Program-made: the position numbers and the translations under genes
Notes under the pieces: generated by a model
The model's database searches: none
What the model was told of the DNA's origin: nothing
The model's input: the letters and a program-made list of their open reading frames with translations, nothing else
DNA from: Novosphingobium sp.
GTDB lineage: Bacteria > Pseudomonadota > Alphaproteobacteria > Sphingomonadales > Sphingomonadaceae
Reading direction: 5' to 3'
DNA: 64,000 nt
Assembly (NCBI RefSeq): GCF_039595395.1
Contig: NZ_JBCNLP010000001.1
Location: forward strand, 1,488,001-1,552,000
Part shown: one piece after another, positions 1 to 7,741 of the stretch
Numbering within the stretch: the stretch's first letter is position 1
Layout of the letters: the number at the start of each line of letters is the position of its first letter

Positions 1-1
1 G

Positions 2-346
2 CGCAAGCGGCTGGAGAAGGGCTATCTCGACCTGCTGGCGGTCAAGCCCGAGCAGGTGCGCGCCTTTCTCGAAGCGCGCATCGCGCCCGGCGCGCAGGCC
101 GATGCCCGCGACTTTACCATCGCGACGGTCGAGGATTTCCTTGCCTTCGAGGCGCTGCGCCTCGCGGTGTTTTCCGGCATCACGCCAGCCCAGCGCCAGA
201 ACCCCCTATCCCGCCATCTGGCCCCGGACTTCGCCTTTGCGGCGCTGCCTGGGCGGCGGATCGACAATGACTGGCTCACCTGCAGCGATTTTCAGGTGAC
301 CCGCAAAACTGGCCGGACCTCCGGCGGAGAGACCCATGCTCGCTGA
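2..346 (+). CDS. Wadjet JetA / MukF-like subunit, C-terminal fragment
   Basis: The reading frame is open from base 2 to a stop at 344-346, so this is the last ~114 residues of a gene that begins left of the window. The tail is charged and ends in a short beta-type segment (RRIDNDWLTCSDF) like the C-terminal part of MukF/JetA kleisins, which binds the SMC head. That identification rests mainly on context: the next two genes look like JetB/MukE and JetC/MukB, and the three genes overlap end to start (11 nt here), as in a Wadjet or MksFEB operon. JetA, B and C together form a condensin-like complex that, in characterised Wadjet systems, recognises and restricts circular plasmid DNA. The fragment alone would not be identifiable. 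Confidence 0.6.
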   Translation, partial: RKRLEKGYLDLLAVKPEQVRAFLEARIAPGAQADARDFTIATVEDFLAFEALRLAVFSGITPAQRQNPLSRHLAPDFAFAALPGRRIDNDWLTCSDFQVTRKTGRTSGGETHAR

Positions 347-983
347 ATTCGAGGCGCTCGAAGCGCGCAACCCGCGCCATCGCCAGCGCGTGACGCAGAT
401 CATCAACCATCTGCTGCGCCATCAATTCCTGCATGTCGAGGATCGCGGCTCGGCCAATCTGTTCGAGCTGCTGGCCCAGGGGCCAATCGAAAAGCTGCTC
501 TCCGACTATTTCGCGGTCGCCGGATACCATCTGGTTGTGCGCGAGGCCGAGGGCTGGGCGGGCATCCTGCCCGATCTGGAGGAAATCCGCCTGCCGCGCA
601 TGCGCCTCGATGAAACGTTGATGCTGCTCCTGCTGCGCCGCCTGTGGGAGGAGATGGTGCAGGAAGGCCATGTCGAGCGCTATGGCAGCGTGCTGCTCTC
701 GCTCAACGCGGCCTATGATGCCTATCAGGAGATGGTGGCCCGCGCCCGGCGCCCCGCGCTGTCCATCGCCGAGTTCCGTGCGCTGCTGCTGACCATGCAG
801 CGCCGCGCGCTGGTCCGTCTGGGCGAACCCGATGAGGAGCTGGAGGACATTCCGCTCACCATCCGCGCGCTGATCGTCACGGTGACGGGCGACGATGTGC
901 TGGCCCATCTGGAACAGTTGCTCAGCCAGCAGGATGGCGCCGAAGCCGAGGACGAAACGCAGGACGAGGAGATCGCCGCATGA
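336..983 (+). CDS. Wadjet JetB / MukE-like subunit (DUF4194 type)
   Basis: A 215-residue acidic protein, the usual size for JetB/MukE. The N-terminus reads as a winged-helix-like region (QRVTQIINHLLRHQFLHVEDRGS), followed by a segment with LPRMRLDETLMLLLLRRLWEE typical of DUF4194 proteins, and a strongly acidic C-terminal tail of the DEELEDIPLTIRALIVTVTGD type. MukE-like subunits bind the kleisin and DNA in the SMC complex. The ATG at 336 lies inside the end of the JetA gene, and the stop overlaps the next start (ATGA at 980-983), so the three are translationally coupled. There is no sign of truncation. MksE, the chromosome-segregation paralogue, is the main alternative reading. Confidence 0.7.
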   Translation: MLAEFEALEARNPRHRQRVTQIINHLLRHQFLHVEDRGSANLFELLAQGPIEKLLSDYFAVAGYHLVVREAEGWAGILPDLEEIRLPRMRLDETLMLLLLRRLWEEMVQEGHVERYGSVLLSLNAAYDAYQEMVARARRPALSIAEFRALLLTMQRRALVRLGEPDEELEDIPLTIRALIVTVTGDDVLAHLEQLLSQQDGAEAEDETQDEEIAA

Positions 984-3900
984 TGCAGCTGGCCCATATC
1001 GCGCTGGTGCAATGGCATCTTTTCGCCGCGGAGGATCTGGCGATCCATGGCGATACGGCGGTGCTGGGGCAGAATCGCTCGGGCAAGTCGACGCTGATCG
1101 ACCTTGTTCAGGCGGTGATGGCGGGCGGTTCCAGCCGCTGGTATCGCTTTAACCGTTCGGCGGGCGAGACGGGCGGCAGCAAGTCGGAGCGCACCCTGCG
1201 CGGCTATTGCCTCGGCCAGCTCAGCGAGGATGAGTATCTGCGCCGCGAGGCCGTCACCCATATCGCCCTGACCTTCGAGGACCCCACCGGCGCCCGTCCA
1301 CCCGTCAGCGTGGGCCTGTGCATCGAGGCTTCGGTCGGCGAAGATGCGCAGGTCGTGGGGCGCTATGTCGCGCCGGGCATCCGCGTCACCACGCAGATGC
1401 TGGTGGAGGAACTGGGTGAAGGCGCCCGTCGTTCGGCGCCATGGTCGCTGGTGCGTCAGCGGCTGGAAGAGGCCTGCGCGGCGGAGGGCAGCGAAGTGCT
1501 GCGCCCCGATGGCCCGCGCAACCATATCCGCGACTATATGCGGCATCTCTTCACCGGGCGGCGCTTCAGCGATCCGGAGCGCTTTATCCGCGCCTTCGTC
1601 ATGGCGCTGTCCTTCGAGGATATGCGCTCGGTCGAGGGCTTCGTGCACAACTTCCTGCTGGCGAAGAACGACATCGACATCGGCGAATTGCGCGATTCGA
1701 TCCAGCGCTACCGCGATGTGCAGAAGGACATTCACGAGCTGGAAAAGCGGCTGGAGATGCTGCGCGCTCTGGCCCTGCTGGTGCAGGATTTCGTTGCCCT
1801 GCTGGAGCGCGAGGAGACCGCGCGCGGTGTCTCGCGTCTGGCCGCGCTGGTCGAGGCGGGCGGGGCGCTCTTCGCCAATCTGCGCGAAAAGCGCGAGACG
1901 GCGCAGGCTTTGGAGGATGTGAAGGCCGATATCGCCCGCCACGATGCCGAAAGCCTGACCCTGCGCGAGGAAGAGGGCAACCTTCTGGCGCAACTCGCGG
2001 CGCAGGATGCCGCCAGCCGTCGCGCCGTGGTCGAAGGCCAGCTCAAGGGCACCGAGCAGGACCGCCAGCGCGTGGTGCGCCAGCTTGAGGGGCGCTTTTC
2101 CACCATCGCTCTGGCCGCCGGGCTGCTCGATCACCGCGAGCGGCTGGCGCCCCTGAAGCTGGGCGTCTTCTTCCATGCGCTCGACGAGATCGCCGACGCC
2201 AGCAATGGCGCAACCCCACCGGAATGGCCGCGCGACCCCGTCGCCATGGAAGGGCTGATCGCATCGGCGCGCAAGGCCGCCACGCCCGCCGCCGACAAGA
2301 TCCGCGCCCGCCTGGAAACCGCCATCGCCGAGCGTATCCGGCTGGAAGGCGAGATCGCCGCCGAAAGCGACAGGCTGCAACAGGCCCGCGCCGGGCAGGT
2401 GAGGCTCGATACGCGGGTGGCCGCCCTGATGGAGGTGCTGCGCGCCGAAGGCATGAACCCGCGCGCCCTCTGTCAGGTCGCCGAAATCACCCAACCCGAC
2501 TGGCGCGAGGCCGCCGAGGCGCTGCTGGGCCGCGACCGCGAGGCGATTCTGGTCGATCCGCAGCACGCCGCCCGCGCGGTGGAGATCCTGCGGCGCGAAC
2601 GCGATGCCTATCGTGGCTGCCGTGTGGTCAACACCCGCCGTCTTGGCACTCAGGGGCAGGGGGGCGCGGCGGATACGCTCGCCAGCGTCTTTGCCAGCAG
2701 CGACGATCTGGCGCTGGCCTTCATCCAGTTCCGCACCGGGCAGGTGCGGCTGGCCGACACGCAGGCGCAATTGCTGGAGGGCGGGCGCGCCATCATGCGC
2801 GACGGCGCCTACAACAGCGGCCTCATCGTCGAGGTGCTGCGCAGCCGCGATATGAAGATCGGCCGCGCCGCCGCCCCCTTGATGCAGGCCGAGCTGGAAG
2901 CGCGCATCGCCGAGCTGCGCCAATGGCGCGATGCGCAGGCCGACCATCAGACCTTCCACCAGACCATGCTGCGCCAGCTTGAGCCGCTGCTGGCCGAGGA
3001 ACCCGCGCCGGAGGTGCGGCTCGATCTGCTGGTCGATGCCCTCGACCGGCTCGACCAGCAGCGCGCCGATCTGCGCGCCGGTCTGGAGCGCATCGCCGCC
3101 ACCGTCGATCCGGCGATCGGCAAGCGGCTCGATGCGGTGCGGCTGCAACTGCGCGAGATTCAGGAAAGCCGCATCGATCTGGCCAAGAGCGAAGGCGATC
3201 TGCGCCGCGTCGCGCTGGAAATCGACCGTCGCCTGGCCGCCGCCGAGGGCGCGCCCGGATCATGGGCCTGCCTGTCCTTCCGCCGCCGCGCCTTCCGCGA
3301 GAGGGTGGGTCTTGCCGCATCGCTGCCCAAGCTGCGCGCCGCCTATCGCACTCAGAAGGGCCGCGCGCCGGGCCGCATCATGCAGGATATGGCCGCGCAG
3401 GCCGACGAAACCCGCGACGCCTGGCGCGGCCGCGAGGGCGAGATCCGCGAGGCGCTGGGCCATTATCGCGTGAGCTTCGACGGCACCGCCCCGCTGGGCA
3501 CGCAAAGCACCATCCTCAGCGAGGTGCAGCCCTGGGTCGAGGCCAATGTCGCCGCGCTGGAGGACAATGAGCTGATCCAGTACCGCCGTCAGGCCGATGA
3601 GGCGGCGGACCAGATCGGGCGCCTGTTCCGCACCGCCTTCATCCATGAACTCAACGCGCGTTTCAACAGCTTGCGCGCCGAACTTGAGACGCTGTCTCTG
3701 GCCCTGCGCAACCGCCCGCTGCACAATGAGATCTACACGCTCAAGGCCTCCCCGCGCGAGGAGTTCGCCGCGCTCCACCGTCTGGCGCGCGAGAGCGAGG
3801 AGGATGACACGCTGCTGGGCGCGCTCTTCGGCCGCGCCGCCCCGCGCGATGCCGAGCATGCCAGCGCCCTGGCCGAGGTCGAAAGGCTGCTGAGCGACGA

Positions 3901-4417
3901 GACGCTCGATTTCAGCGCATGGCAGGATTACCGCAACTATTTCACCTTCGATCTGCGGATGGAGGATCAGACCTCGGGCCGCCAGACCAGCTATGACCGG
4001 CGCAAGGGCACGGCCAGCGGCGCCGAGCGGCAGGTGCCCTATTACGTCATCATCGGCGCGGCGCTGGCCAGCATCTATCACGGCGCGCGCCGCCAGTATG
4101 AGCCCGAGGAACTGGGTCTGGGCCTTGCCGTCTTCGACGAGGCCTTCAGCAAGATGGACGGGCCCAACCAGCGCACCTTGCTCAAATTCTATGAGGACAT
4201 CGGCCTGCAGGTGGTGATTGCCGCGCCATCGGAAAAGCGGGCGGTGGTCTATGAGAATCTCGACAGTGTGATCGACGTCTTCCGCTATGGCGACAGCGCC
4301 AGCGCCGAAAGCGTCACCATCAAGCCGCTGGCCCGCCAGCGCATGCGCGGCGCCAATCCGCAGCATATGGATGAGGCGCAGCTTTCGATGTTGCTGGAGG
4401 TCGAGGCGGCGGAATAA
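980..4417 (+). CDS. Wadjet JetC / MukB-like SMC ATPase
   Basis: A 1145-residue SMC-type ATPase. The Walker A motif GQNRSGKS is at residues 30-37. The middle (about 270-470 and 640-800) is rich in Glu/Arg/Leu heptads consistent with long coiled coils around a hinge. The C-terminal head carries an ABC-signature-like stretch (GTASGAERQVPYY, about residue 1010) and Walker B with catalytic Glu (GLGLAVFDEAFSKMD, about 1046-1058), then an IAAPSEK switch-like segment. Length and head architecture fit JetC/MksB rather than SbcC or Smc. It starts in an ATGA overlap with JetB. After its stop comes an unrelated exported oxidoreductase, so the JetD/MksG Toprim nuclease expected in a full Wadjet system is not downstream; it could lie left of the window or be absent. 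Confidence 0.78.
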   Translation: MMQLAHIALVQWHLFAAEDLAIHGDTAVLGQNRSGKSTLIDLVQAVMAGGSSRWYRFNRSAGETGGSKSERTLRGYCLGQLSEDEYLRREAVTHIALTFEDPTGARPPVSVGLCIEASVGEDAQVVGRYVAPGIRVTTQMLVEELGEGARRSAPWSLVRQRLEEACAAEGSEVLRPDGPRNHIRDYMRHLFTGRRFSDPERFIRAFVMALSFEDMRSVEGFVHNFLLAKNDIDIGELRDSIQRYRDVQKDIHELEKRLEMLRALALLVQDFVALLEREETARGVSRLAALVEAGGALFANLREKRETAQALEDVKADIARHDAESLTLREEEGNLLAQLAAQDAASRRAVVEGQLKGTEQDRQRVVRQLEGRFSTIALAAGLLDHRERLAPLKLGVFFHALDEIADASNGATPPEWPRDPVAMEGLIASARKAATPAADKIRARLETAIAERIRLEGEIAAESDRLQQARAGQVRLDTRVAALMEVLRAEGMNPRALCQVAEITQPDWREAAEALLGRDREAILVDPQHAARAVEILRRERDAYRGCRVVNTRRLGTQGQGGAADTLASVFASSDDLALAFIQFRTGQVRLADTQAQLLEGGRAIMRDGAYNSGLIVEVLRSRDMKIGRAAAPLMQAELEARIAELRQWRDAQADHQTFHQTMLRQLEPLLAEEPAPEVRLDLLVDALDRLDQQRADLRAGLERIAATVDPAIGKRLDAVRLQLREIQESRIDLAKSEGDLRRVALEIDRRLAAAEGAPGSWACLSFRRRAFRERVGLAASLPKLRAAYRTQKGRAPGRIMQDMAAQADETRDAWRGREGEIREALGHYRVSFDGTAPLGTQSTILSEVQPWVEANVAALEDNELIQYRRQADEAADQIGRLFRTAFIHELNARFNSLRAELETLSLALRNRPLHNEIYTLKASPREEFAALHRLARESEEDDTLLGALFGRAAPRDAEHASALAEVERLLSDETLDFSAWQDYRNYFTFDLRMEDQTSGRQTSYDRRKGTASGAERQVPYYVIIGAALASIYHGARRQYEPEELGLGLAVFDEAFSKMDGPNQRTLLKFYEDIGLQVVIAAPSEKRAVVYENLDSVIDVFRYGDSASAESVTIKPLARQRMRGANPQHMDEAQLSMLLEVEAAE

Positions 4418-4492
4418 TTATAAGTATTCCGTCCCTTGCTGCCCATCATGCAAATGGGCACTATACCGGCGGAGCGGCCACAGGGGACGCTC

Positions 4493-5749
4493 ATGAAAAG
4501 CAGGATGCCGATGCCCTTCGACAGGCCCTTCGATCGCCGCCGCCTTCTGGGGCATTCTCTGGCGGCGGGAGGGCTGATGTCGCTGTCGGGCTGTGCCGGG
4601 GCGGGGCCGGGTCTCGCCACGGCCAGAGTCATCGGCGGGCGCGAGGTGCTGATGCCGATGCGCGCCAGCGTCGACCGCATCACCGACATCAAGGTCTGCC
4701 TGCGCCCCTTCCGCCCGCAGGGGCCGCGTCTGGATGCCGAGCGGCTGGGCGACACTTTGGTCATCCACAATTACGGCCATGGCGGCAGCGGCTGGTCGCT
4801 GTCTTGGGGATCGGCGGAGGTGGCCGTGGCCAAGGCGGCTGCGGCTTTGCCGGATCGTGTCGCGGTGGTGGGCTGCGGTATCATCGGCCTCACCAGCGCG
4901 GTGATGGCGCAACGCGCGGGCATGCAGGTGACGATCTACACCAAGGAGGTCTTCTCGCGCACCCGCTCGGTGCGGGCCAATGGCAGCTGGACGCCGGATT
5001 CGCGCATCGCGCTGACCAAGCCTGCCGGAGAGAATTTCGGCCCGCTGTGGGAGCGGATGGCGCGTTTTTCCTGGAAGAGCTTCCGCTCCTATCTCGGCCT
5101 GCCGGGCAATCCGGTCGATTTTTCCGACAATTACCGCCTGTCAGACAGGCCGCATGTCGCCCATGAGGAGGAAGCGCCGCCACCGGGCAAGGGCGATTAC
5201 GCCTCCACCGGCATGCCTCAGGACAGCAGCGAGTTCGCCAGCTACTCTGATCGGATCGAGGACATCACCCCCGCCGTCGAAACCATGGAGCCGGGCAGCA
5301 CGCCCTTTGCCGCGCCCTATGTGCGGCGGGGCTCGAACATGTTCTTCAACTTCGCCAGCTATGGCCATTATCTGATGCAGGAGTTTCTGGAGAACGGCGG
5401 CAGGATCGAAATCCGCGAATTCCACGAGCCCGGCGAACTGGCGCAGTTGAAGGAAAAGGTGGTGATCAACTGCCCCGGCTATGCCGCGCGCGACTGGTGG
5501 CGCGATGCCACGCTGATCCCGGTGCGCGGCCAGACGGCATGGCTGATCCCTCAGGCCGAGGTGCATTACGGCCTCTACACCAACAATGTCTCGGCGCTCT
5601 CGAAGAGTGATGGGCTGATGATCCAGGCCTTCCACGGGCTGGGCGATATGGAAGGGCTGGGCAACAGCTCCGAACTGCCCGATCGCGCCGAAAGCGAGGC
5701 CGCCGTCGAGGTGATCCGCAAGGCCTTCGCAGGCTTCAGGCAAGGGTGA
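4493..5749 (+). CDS. Tat-exported FAD oxidoreductase, circularly permuted D-amino-acid oxidase family
   Basis: A 418-residue protein starting at the ATG at 4493, chosen over an upstream in-frame TTG because a ribosome site (caggggacgc) precedes it. The N-terminus has a twin-arginine segment (FDRRRLLGHSL) and a possible lipobox ending at Cys34 (LSGC), so it is probably an exported, perhaps lipid-anchored, protein. Then comes an RPFRPQGPRL segment (71-80) and the motif HNYGHGGSGWSLSWG (92-106). In D-amino-acid oxidases these lie at the C-terminus. The FAD-binding Rossmann motif VAVVGCGIIGLTSA (123-136), normally at the N-terminus, comes after it, and the remainder runs through VINCPGYAARDW to an end that matches the point just before the RPxRP segment. 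Order of parts is therefore permuted. Substrate is unknown. The next gene, a cytochrome c, may be its electron acceptor. Confidence 0.8.
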   Translation: MKSRMPMPFDRPFDRRRLLGHSLAAGGLMSLSGCAGAGPGLATARVIGGREVLMPMRASVDRITDIKVCLRPFRPQGPRLDAERLGDTLVIHNYGHGGSGWSLSWGSAEVAVAKAAAALPDRVAVVGCGIIGLTSAVMAQRAGMQVTIYTKEVFSRTRSVRANGSWTPDSRIALTKPAGENFGPLWERMARFSWKSFRSYLGLPGNPVDFSDNYRLSDRPHVAHEEEAPPPGKGDYASTGMPQDSSEFASYSDRIEDITPAVETMEPGSTPFAAPYVRRGSNMFFNFASYGHYLMQEFLENGGRIEIREFHEPGELAQLKEKVVINCPGYAARDWWRDATLIPVRGQTAWLIPQAEVHYGLYTNNVSALSKSDGLMIQAFHGLGDMEGLGNSSELPDRAESEAAVEVIRKAFAGFRQG

Positions 5750-5754
5750 GCGCG

Positions 5755-6162
5755 ATGCGACAGGGCATGATGATCGTGGCCGCCTTGGCCGGACTGATGG
5801 GGGCAGGGGCGGTGATGGCGGGGCCGGACACGCAACCGGGGCGCTATACTGCCGAGCAGGCCGCGCATGGCGCTCAGGTCTATGCTCAGGCCTGTGCCAT
5901 GTGCCACAAGGCTGATCTGGCGGGGGATTTCGATACGCCCGCGCTGGTGGGGCGCTTTGCACGCAACTGGGCTGGGGGCGATCTGGCCAGCCTTGCCGGT
6001 TACCTCCATCGCGCCATGCCCGCTTTCGCGCCCGGTTCGCTGAGCGCGGCGGACAATATCGCTATCGTCGCCTATCTCCTTCAGGCCAATGGCGAGCCTG
6101 CCGGGCCGCGCCCTCTGCCGGAGGACCCCGCCGCGCTCAAAGCCATGCGATTCAAGCCCTGA
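5755..6162 (+). CDS. periplasmic class I cytochrome c
   Basis: A small (about 135 aa) monohaem cytochrome c with a cleavable signal peptide (hydrophobic core IVAALAGLMGAGAVMA). The haem site is CAMCH (Cys47, Cys50, His51), and the likely axial methionine is in HRAMPAFAPGSLS (Met88), followed by a C-terminal helix (ADNIAIVAYLLQAN) typical of the fold. The ATG at 5755 has an AAGGG ribosome site; an in-frame GTG at 5746 overlaps the previous stop and is an alternative start. Adjacency and near-overlap with the flavin oxidoreductase suggest translational coupling and electron transfer from flavin to cytochrome, making the pair a dehydrogenase rather than an oxidase. That role is inferred. Confidence 0.85.
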   Translation: MRQGMMIVAALAGLMGAGAVMAGPDTQPGRYTAEQAAHGAQVYAQACAMCHKADLAGDFDTPALVGRFARNWAGGDLASLAGYLHRAMPAFAPGSLSAADNIAIVAYLLQANGEPAGPRPLPEDPAALKAMRFKP

Positions 6163-6259
6163 GCGGCGCAGGGGCGGGCAAAGGCCCCATGGCCCATGCA
6201 CCTTTTCGTTACCCCTTGCTGCTAGTCGAGGCAGACAGGGGACGGGATAGGCTGCAGGC

Positions 6260-7738
6260 ATGGATGTATCTTCACCGCTGATCCATGACGGTGCCGGATC
6301 GGTGCTCCGAAGCCGATCGGCCGAATGGTGCCTTCCGGCGTTGCTGCTGCTGGGCCATGGCCTGCTGTCGCAGCTCTTCCCGTCACGCGGCGAGACGATC
6401 TCGCTGGCCTTTCTGATGTTGATCCCTCTGGTGACAGCCCTTGTCTGCGTGAAGCGCGCGCGGGAGAGCGGCACGCGGCGCTGGATGATCTTCGCAGCGG
6501 GGCTGATGCTGTGGTCTTGCGGCATGCTCAGCAATCTGCTGGTTCGCCTGATGCTGGGCCATGCCAATGACGAATCCAGCCTGAGCCTGCTGTGCTTCGT
6601 GCTGTATGGCGTGCCGCTGATCTTCGTCACCGCCAGCCCCGCCGATGAAAGCTGGCCGGTGCGGCTGGTCGATGCGGCGCTGGCGCTGTCGCTGGGGCTG
6701 CTGTTCTTTGCCTATATCTTCAATGTCGCCACCATGGCGGGCACCAATCCGGAAGGGCTGGCCAGCCTGCTGCTGATCCTCGATCTGGAAAATCTGTTTA
6801 TCGCGCTCTTTGCTCTGGCCCGTTTCTGTGCCAGCCGCCGCGCTGCCGAGCGCGAGATTTTCGGGGCGCTGACCCTCTTTGCCTTCCTCTATATGGCGGC
6901 GGCGGGCTTTATCAATCACACGCAGGAAAGCGCCGAATATGGCGGGCTGGCCGATCTGGTGATTGATCTGCCCTTCGTGGGGCTGATGCTGACCGTGGCG
7001 CATATCCGGCGGCGTCCGGGCCGCAACGCCGAAGTGCCGCTGCGGCTGGAGCGGATCGTCCATGCGCTCAGCCCGCTGATGCTGCCCGCGATGCTGCTGG
7101 CGGTGGCCTCGGCGCTGCTGCGGCGGCATTCGGACTGGGCGGTGGCGGGCTTTGCCATGGCCACGCTGGTTTATGGCCTGCGCAATGTGCTGGCCCATCT
7201 GCGCAATCTGGAGGAGCGCGACCGGCTGGAAAATCTGGCGCAGATCGACGCGCTGACCGGTCTGCCCAACCGTCGCCTGTTCGACGAGACACTGCAGCGC
7301 GAATGGGCGCGGGCGCGGCGCATGAATTATGGTCTGGCGCTGCTGATGATCGACATCGACCATTTCAAGCTGCTCAACGACACGCTGGGCCATCCCGAAG
7401 GCGACCGTCGCCTGCGCGAGGTGGCGCGTGCCCTGGCGGGCTGCGCGACCCGTGCCTCCGATCTGGTGGCGCGTTATGGCGGCGAGGAGTTCGTGGCGAT
7501 CCTGCCCGCCAGCGATGCTGCTCAGGCCGGGCGTCTGGCCGAGATCATGCGCACCGCCGTCTTCAACCTCGACCTGCCATCCCCTGCTCCGAGCGGGCGG
7601 GTGACCGTCAGCATCGGGGCAAGCTGGACCGCCATCCCCGAACCGGAAGGCTGGACCCAGTTGCTCGGCAGCGCGGATATCGCGCTGTATGAAGCCAAGA
7701 GCGGGGGGCGCAACACGATCCGGCTGAGAGATGCGTGA
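6260..7738 (+). CDS. membrane-bound diguanylate cyclase (GGDEF domain)
   Basis: A 492-residue protein. The first ~300 residues are a string of hydrophobic helices (about eight to ten membrane segments, with no recognised ligand motif), a short coiled linker LRNLEERDRLENLAQIDALTGLPNRRLF follows, then a GGDEF domain. The active loop is RYGGEEF (about residues 404-410), competent for synthesising cyclic di-GMP from two GTP, and an RxxD inhibitory site (RASD) sits five residues before it, so product inhibition is expected. The metal-binding IDIDHFKLLND segment is intact. There is no EAL domain. It stands alone, separated from the cytochrome gene by about 100 bases, and ends four bases before the stop of the converging GH28 gene. 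The signal sensed is unknown. Confidence 0.93.
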   Translation: MDVSSPLIHDGAGSVLRSRSAEWCLPALLLLGHGLLSQLFPSRGETISLAFLMLIPLVTALVCVKRARESGTRRWMIFAAGLMLWSCGMLSNLLVRLMLGHANDESSLSLLCFVLYGVPLIFVTASPADESWPVRLVDAALALSLGLLFFAYIFNVATMAGTNPEGLASLLLILDLENLFIALFALARFCASRRAAEREIFGALTLFAFLYMAAAGFINHTQESAEYGGLADLVIDLPFVGLMLTVAHIRRRPGRNAEVPLRLERIVHALSPLMLPAMLLAVASALLRRHSDWAVAGFAMATLVYGLRNVLAHLRNLEERDRLENLAQIDALTGLPNRRLFDETLQREWARARRMNYGLALLMIDIDHFKLLNDTLGHPEGDRRLREVARALAGCATRASDLVARYGGEEFVAILPASDAAQAGRLAEIMRTAVFNLDLPSPAPSGRVTVSIGASWTAIPEPEGWTQLLGSADIALYEAKSGGRNTIRLRDA

Positions 7739-7741
7739 AGG

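Noticed and set aside
725..3148. A long minus-strand open frame (about 800 codons) opposite JetC
   Set aside because: It is a shadow of the high-GC SMC gene: low-complexity His/Gln/Arg/Ala composition, no domain, no ribosome site.
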